The notes under the pieces were generated by a model, which saw only the letters and a list, made by a program, of their open reading frames with translations, made no database searches and had not been told where the DNA came from. From contig NC_011060.1 in assembly GCF_000020645.1 (NCBI RefSeq), positions 866,501 to 930,500 on the forward strand: a DNA stretch of 64,000 bases, given 5' to 3'. Below, one piece after another: positions 60,838-64,000 of the stretch. Position 1 is the stretch's first letter. Every line of letters begins with the position of its first letter. The position numbers and the translations under genes were made by a program. This DNA is from Pelodictyon phaeoclathratiforme BU-1 (lineage in GTDB: Bacteria; Bacteroidota; Chlorobiia; Chlorobiales; Chlorobiaceae).

Positions 60838-61314
60838 ATGACTGTGACATACGAGAAGCAAAAGTCTGAGGCCCGAATACAGGCGGTTGAACAGTATTTG
60901 ATCGATAATGTCTTGGGTGATGATTTTATCTGTTCACACTATAATTCGTGCAAATCATCGCACGCGGATACATTCTACGAGGGGCAACTTCACCATATAG
61001 GAAAATATTACGGCGTTTCATTCGATGGGAGGCCATTACGTGTCGTTGTCGTTGGGCAAGAATATGGGCATCCTCCTGCCCGTGTTGATTGTCAGGCGCG
61101 ATCTCAAATGTTCAAGTATTCTGCTCTTGACTGCCGCTTTGCTGCTGGACAAGGTTATAAGGGTCGGAATCCTCACATGAAAGGCACAACAAATGTTCTC
61201 CGATTGATTTTCGGTATTCCACTCGGTACTGATCACCAATCTGAATTTCTTTCGATTGAAGGTAAGCGTGTTCATATTTTCGATGCTATTCTCAATCACG
61301 CATTTAGTCGTTGA
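60838..61314 (+). CDS. uracil-DNA-glycosylase-like protein, probably truncated
   Basis: A 158-residue protein starting 3 bp after the hicA stop. LRVVVVGQEYGHPPARVDCQ resembles the water-activating GQDPYH-type motif I of the uracil-DNA glycosylase superfamily, with a variant sequence; GTTNVLRLIFGIPL and VHIFDAI fit the next strands. The protein ends at HIFDAILNHAFSR, before where a second (HPS-type) motif would lie, so the C-terminus seems cut off. Assignment is by motif likeness only. Confidence 0.5.
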   Translation: MTVTYEKQKSEARIQAVEQYLIDNVLGDDFICSHYNSCKSSHADTFYEGQLHHIGKYYGVSFDGRPLRVVVVGQEYGHPPARVDCQARSQMFKYSALDCRFAAGQGYKGRNPHMKGTTNVLRLIFGIPLGTDHQSEFLSIEGKRVHIFDAILNHAFSR

Positions 61315-61375
61315 CCAATTCTACGCAAATTCCGGCTTTCGTCCTTACGGATTTTATTGAATCCACTTTTGGTTT

Positions 61376-61529
61376 ATGTCCGGATTATGTCCGGATAGGC
61401 AAATTTCGCAACCACTCATATTATCTCTACTGCGTGGTAACTACCATTTTTGCATACTTTTAGTCGTATTGGCACAGGTTGCGAGCAGTAAATAACCTGC
61501 GCCAAAATATGTCCGGATAATGGCCGGAT
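61376..61529. repeat. paired 11-bp TATGTCCGGAT repeats between convergent genes
   Basis: TGTCCGGAT at 61377-61385 and 61388-61396 (11 bp apart), then again at 61510-61518 with a variant TGGCCGGAT 11 bp on (61521-61529), reaching the stop of the AlbA-type gene. Both pairs have the same one-helical-turn spacing and flank a 113-bp unrelated spacer. Confidence 0.65.
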
Positions 61530-62920
61530 CAGATTTCCACCTCGGTTCGACGATAGGACGTTGCAGGACCAGCTCCAATTGGATCGAGTAATCCGGCATC
61601 CACTAAATTTCGAAGATCTCGACGGGCTTGTCGGTCACTGATGCCGCTACCTGCTCGTTCAAGGTACTCGTCCAGGCGGACTGATTCATTGACACCCAGC
61701 CCATTGAGCAGCGCTTGTTGTCGTTCGTTGAGTTTTATCGAAATTTGTTTTTGCCCGGCCCCGAAAAATGTCAGATGGACTCCAGATGATTTGCTCTGCC
61801 ACACCGGGGGGCGCATCTTCATCTCGCGGCATTCCTGGACAATTTTGAATGTACCGCGTCCTACCCGTTCCATTAACTCATGCAGATAGAAGACATGGCT
61901 GATATCCGGGTTGACAAGAATTGACTCATGGGTAGCAGCCCGGAGTTTTTCCGGAGTCAGCCCCATTGAAAGGTGCCCTGAATTCCAGATTTCAATTCGT
62001 TCCGGGTAAATACTAATCGAAATTCCGCCGGAGAATGCAGCATAGTCGCGATGGACCAACGCGTTTACCAACCCTTCGCGCAATGAGTTGAATGGGTAGT
62101 GTGGTCGAGATTCTCGTGCCAGTTGTCCCGGCTTGAATTCGGCAGCAATCGCAACATGCCGTTTGAGAAAGTTCATCGCTTCTTCCAGGAGGTAGAATGC
62201 TGGCCCCTCGTACACCTGTTCATCAATAAAATTATCTCCGCGATCCGTCTCATAGCGAACCGCCCGCAGTCGCGTCTGCGGATGGCGCAGTGAAACACGC
62301 TTGCCAAACAACACATCTGCAGCATTGGTCAATTGACCGAACCGGGCCAAGGCCAGGTCTGCAAGTACGGTATCAGGGTTGTGAGCCTCTTCAAATTGAT
62401 ACCCTCGGCGATCCTGTGCCCTGCGTACCGTCTCATCCAGCAGTTTACGATCAAGATCGTCAATGGCAAGGCCGACAGCAGCGCGACGTTCCCAGCGCTC
62501 GGTTTCACGGGATTGCCGTACCACCATATCGCGCATTGTTGTAGCGTCGGCCGCTCGAATATTCGTTCCCTTCTTGATGTAAATCGCCCCGTCGAAAACA
62601 TAGGGGCGGTCAGAGCCTTCCGGTACATCTACAGAAATGACCTTGCCTCCCTGAACATCATCCAGAGTAACGGTGAACAATACCTGAGGGGTAACATGTT
62701 TATGCAGGAAGATACGGAGTGCTTCAGTATCTTTTTCGCCTGGTTCGCCGAGTACCTGGCCATGATCATCGACACCGATCAGAACGCTACCACCTTTGGT
62801 GTTGAGCAGCGCACACACGGCACGGCCAATCAACTCTTCTGCCTGGGATGATGCAATAAACTCAATGCGATCGGATTTGTCTTTTCCCATGAGTTCTTCG
62901 GTCAGATTTCTAACATTCAT
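61529..62920 (-). CDS. AlbA_2/Schlafen-type DNA-binding protein with ATPase domain
   Basis: A 463-residue protein. Residues about 12-135 are an AlbA_2 (Schlafen) domain: DRIEFIASSQAEELIGRAVC, NTKGGSVLIGVDDHGQVLGE and DGAIYIKKGTNIRAADATTM. Residues about 265-365 are the HATPase_c_4 domain (NSLREGLVNALVHRDYAAFS, IEIWNSGHLSMGLTPEKL, VGRGTFKIVQE). A winged-helix end (395-460) follows. Such proteins are often labelled RecG-like, but there is no helicase. It overlaps the DUF4062 gene by 4 bp. Family members act as regulators or as parts of defence loci. Confidence 0.88.
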   Translation of the reverse strand: MNVRNLTEELMGKDKSDRIEFIASSQAEELIGRAVCALLNTKGGSVLIGVDDHGQVLGEPGEKDTEALRIFLHKHVTPQVLFTVTLDDVQGGKVISVDVPEGSDRPYVFDGAIYIKKGTNIRAADATTMRDMVVRQSRETERWERRAAVGLAIDDLDRKLLDETVRRAQDRRGYQFEEAHNPDTVLADLALARFGQLTNAADVLFGKRVSLRHPQTRLRAVRYETDRGDNFIDEQVYEGPAFYLLEEAMNFLKRHVAIAAEFKPGQLARESRPHYPFNSLREGLVNALVHRDYAAFSGGISISIYPERIEIWNSGHLSMGLTPEKLRAATHESILVNPDISHVFYLHELMERVGRGTFKIVQECREMKMRPPVWQSKSSGVHLTFFGAGQKQISIKLNERQQALLNGLGVNESVRLDEYLERAGSGISDRQARRDLRNLVDAGLLDPIGAGPATSYRRTEVEI

Positions 62921-63612
62921 TTACTGTCCCTCCTTTCTATTTCTCGGCGGATTGCATCGGGATTGCTAAAATGATTTTGTATGAAATCCTCCACATCTCT
63001 GTATCGGCCAAATTGTGCGCTGGCAAAAAGCTTTGCATCATCATTCGAAGAGAATTTTTGTACCCAGTTGCCGGTACGATCCTGATAAGTTTTGAGATCG
63101 CGTCGAATCGCTGCATCATACATGTCGATCACCCGAAAATCATCAATAATTGTTTGCTCCCGCTGCTTGAGTTTTTTCTTTTCCTCTTTGGTGTCGAATC
63201 CAAGTTTAGCAAACATCTCCTCGCGCTCCTTGGCATTTTTGCAACCGAGCTTCATGAATAACGATCGGGCGAAGGGAATGTGATGATGCGCCAGAATCCA
63301 GCGTGGTTTGCCCAGTTCGATGGCCTTCAGCAATTCCTGATGCGTAAATCCAAGCCCGTCTGGCAACACGCCGCTGCCATATTGGGGCGTAATGATACAG
63401 AGAAAGAGATCACAACGCTCGACCGCAGCCAAACAACTATCCAGTGCAGTCTGATGAGGATACACCGTGACTGTGCCTTTATGTGAACACCACACTTCAT
63501 ATCCAAATCCACTGAGCATTGCATAAATCTGCTCAAGCAGCTCCTCAATTCCGTACACGGTCGAGGAGACCATGATGGAGAGGTGGCTTGGTGATGTATT
63601 CTCTTTTTTCAT
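62917..63612 (-). CDS. DUF4062-domain protein
   Basis: A 231-residue protein with the DUF4062 start SIMVSSTVYGIEELLEQIYA, a TIR/Rossmann-like fold, and LFLCIITPQYGSGVL near 70-85. Residues 110-175 are a charged helical region (NAKEREEMFAKLGFDTKEEK), and FGRYRDVEDFIQNHFSN closes. In larger proteins DUF4062 is the N-terminal module of STAND/NACHT-type ATPases; here it stands alone and its translation is coupled to the AlbA/ATPase gene. This suggests a sensor-effector pair; enzymatic activity is not shown. Confidence 0.85.
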   Translation of the reverse strand: MKKENTSPSHLSIMVSSTVYGIEELLEQIYAMLSGFGYEVWCSHKGTVTVYPHQTALDSCLAAVERCDLFLCIITPQYGSGVLPDGLGFTHQELLKAIELGKPRWILAHHHIPFARSLFMKLGCKNAKEREEMFAKLGFDTKEEKKKLKQREQTIIDDFRVIDMYDAAIRRDLKTYQDRTGNWVQKFSSNDDAKLFASAQFGRYRDVEDFIQNHFSNPDAIRREIERRDSK

Positions 63613-63774
63613 TAACAGTCTGAAATATTTTCAGTCGTTAAGATCGGCCCATTCTCTCGATTGTCCAATCGATGATTTATTTATCTTTGCTCGCTTTTCG
63701 AAAGCATCCGCTGGTTATGGTTTATGACATTCTGAATTGCGGCCTTCATGAATATCCTTTTTTCTGCAAGATCA

Positions 63775-63999
63775 TCAAAATCTCCCCAGCGCCTCCACCA
63801 GCCACTCAAACCCGATCTTCTCCTGTTCCAGTCGTATCTGATGGCCCAGCTCATTTTTACGTAACTGATCGTAAAGCGCACTCTCATCAGCGGTCAGTCG
63901 CATGAGTGCACCGGTTTCGGGAGATGGTTCAACGCCCCAGAGCGGTTGATGCTCCATCAATGTTTTACTGTCCATCAGCAGGGAAGCCACGTGGGGAAA
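63775..63999 (-). CDS. C-terminal part of an unrecognised protein (runs off right edge)
   Basis: At least 74 codons, open to the window edge, reading FPHVASLLMDSKTLMEHQPL, WGVEPSPETGALMRLTADES and ending EWLVEALGRF. The GTG at 63990 could be a start but the frame continues beyond. After the stop a second frame (GDFDDLAEKRIFMKAAIQNV, to 63681) looks protein-like, so a frameshift near 63775 is possible. It lies upstream of and in line with the DUF4062 operon and may belong to it. Function unknown. Confidence 0.55.
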   Translation of the reverse strand, partial: FPHVASLLMDSKTLMEHQPLWGVEPSPETGALMRLTADESALYDQLRKNELGHQIRLEQEKIGFEWLVEALGRF

Positions 64000-64000
64000 G

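Overview
The window reads as chromosomal DNA of a green sulfur bacterium (Chlorobiaceae, Chlorobium/Pelodictyon-like). No photosynthesis gene is visible, so this is inferred from the gene set: bacillithiol-type bshA, an AcnB-type aconitase suited to the reductive TCA cycle, a B12-dependent ribonucleotide reductase as the only RNR seen, two pyruvoyl-dependent arginine decarboxylases, homospermidine synthase, and a second GroES-like protein apart from groESL. Shine-Dalgarno sites are patchy, and GTG starts are used for hisD, mreC, mreD and hss.

Layout. 1-7.0 kb: tail of an unknown protein, alpha/beta hydrolase, Rrf2 regulator, uvrA, and groES-groEL under a perfect CIRCE operator. 7.0-8.2 kb: an intact ParE-type toxin-antitoxin pair beside a decayed PIN-type pair, bracketed by an imperfect direct repeat. 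8.2-23.7 kb: housekeeping genes (queC, CPBP protease, trpA, glycosyltransferase, reductase, CDF metal transporter, bshA, mreB, hisD-queA, acnB). 23.8-25.7 kb: repeat-built lipoprotein, four tRNA genes (Gln, Arg, Glu, Ile2/Met) and an AEC transporter. 25.7-41.4 kb: murA, EnvC-like factor, nadE, nadB, dedA, argDC copy 1, tyrS, smpB, an FAD oxidase, and the elongasome block mreC-mreD-mrdA; then the GroES-like gene and nadA. NAD synthesis is thus spread over nadE, nadB and nadA. 41.4-51.5 kb: exported zinc phospholipase/nuclease-like protein, pentapeptide membrane protein, KAS III-like enzyme, hybrid histidine kinase, two phage-type genes (tail collar, lysozyme), nrdJ and a radical SAM gene.

51.9-55.3 kb is a polyamine island. 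Homospermidine synthase and a fold-III ornithine decarboxylase form an operon, facing a second arginine decarboxylase copy about 93% identical to the one at 33 kb. Both decarboxylase routes can feed putrescine to homospermidine.

55.3-64.0 kb is accessory DNA: a gene-poor AT-rich stretch, a DUF134 regulator, a DUF6398 gene, an orphan YgiT-type antitoxin with a toxin remnant, a complete IS1634-family element with matching target duplications, a hicBA pair whose toxin has a nonsense codon, a probably truncated uracil-DNA-glycosylase-like protein, and a two-gene DUF4062 + AlbA/ATPase operon. That operon, with the unknown gene running off the right edge, is the best candidate for an undescribed (defence-like) system. 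At least three toxin genes here are broken while antitoxin sequence is wholly or partly preserved.
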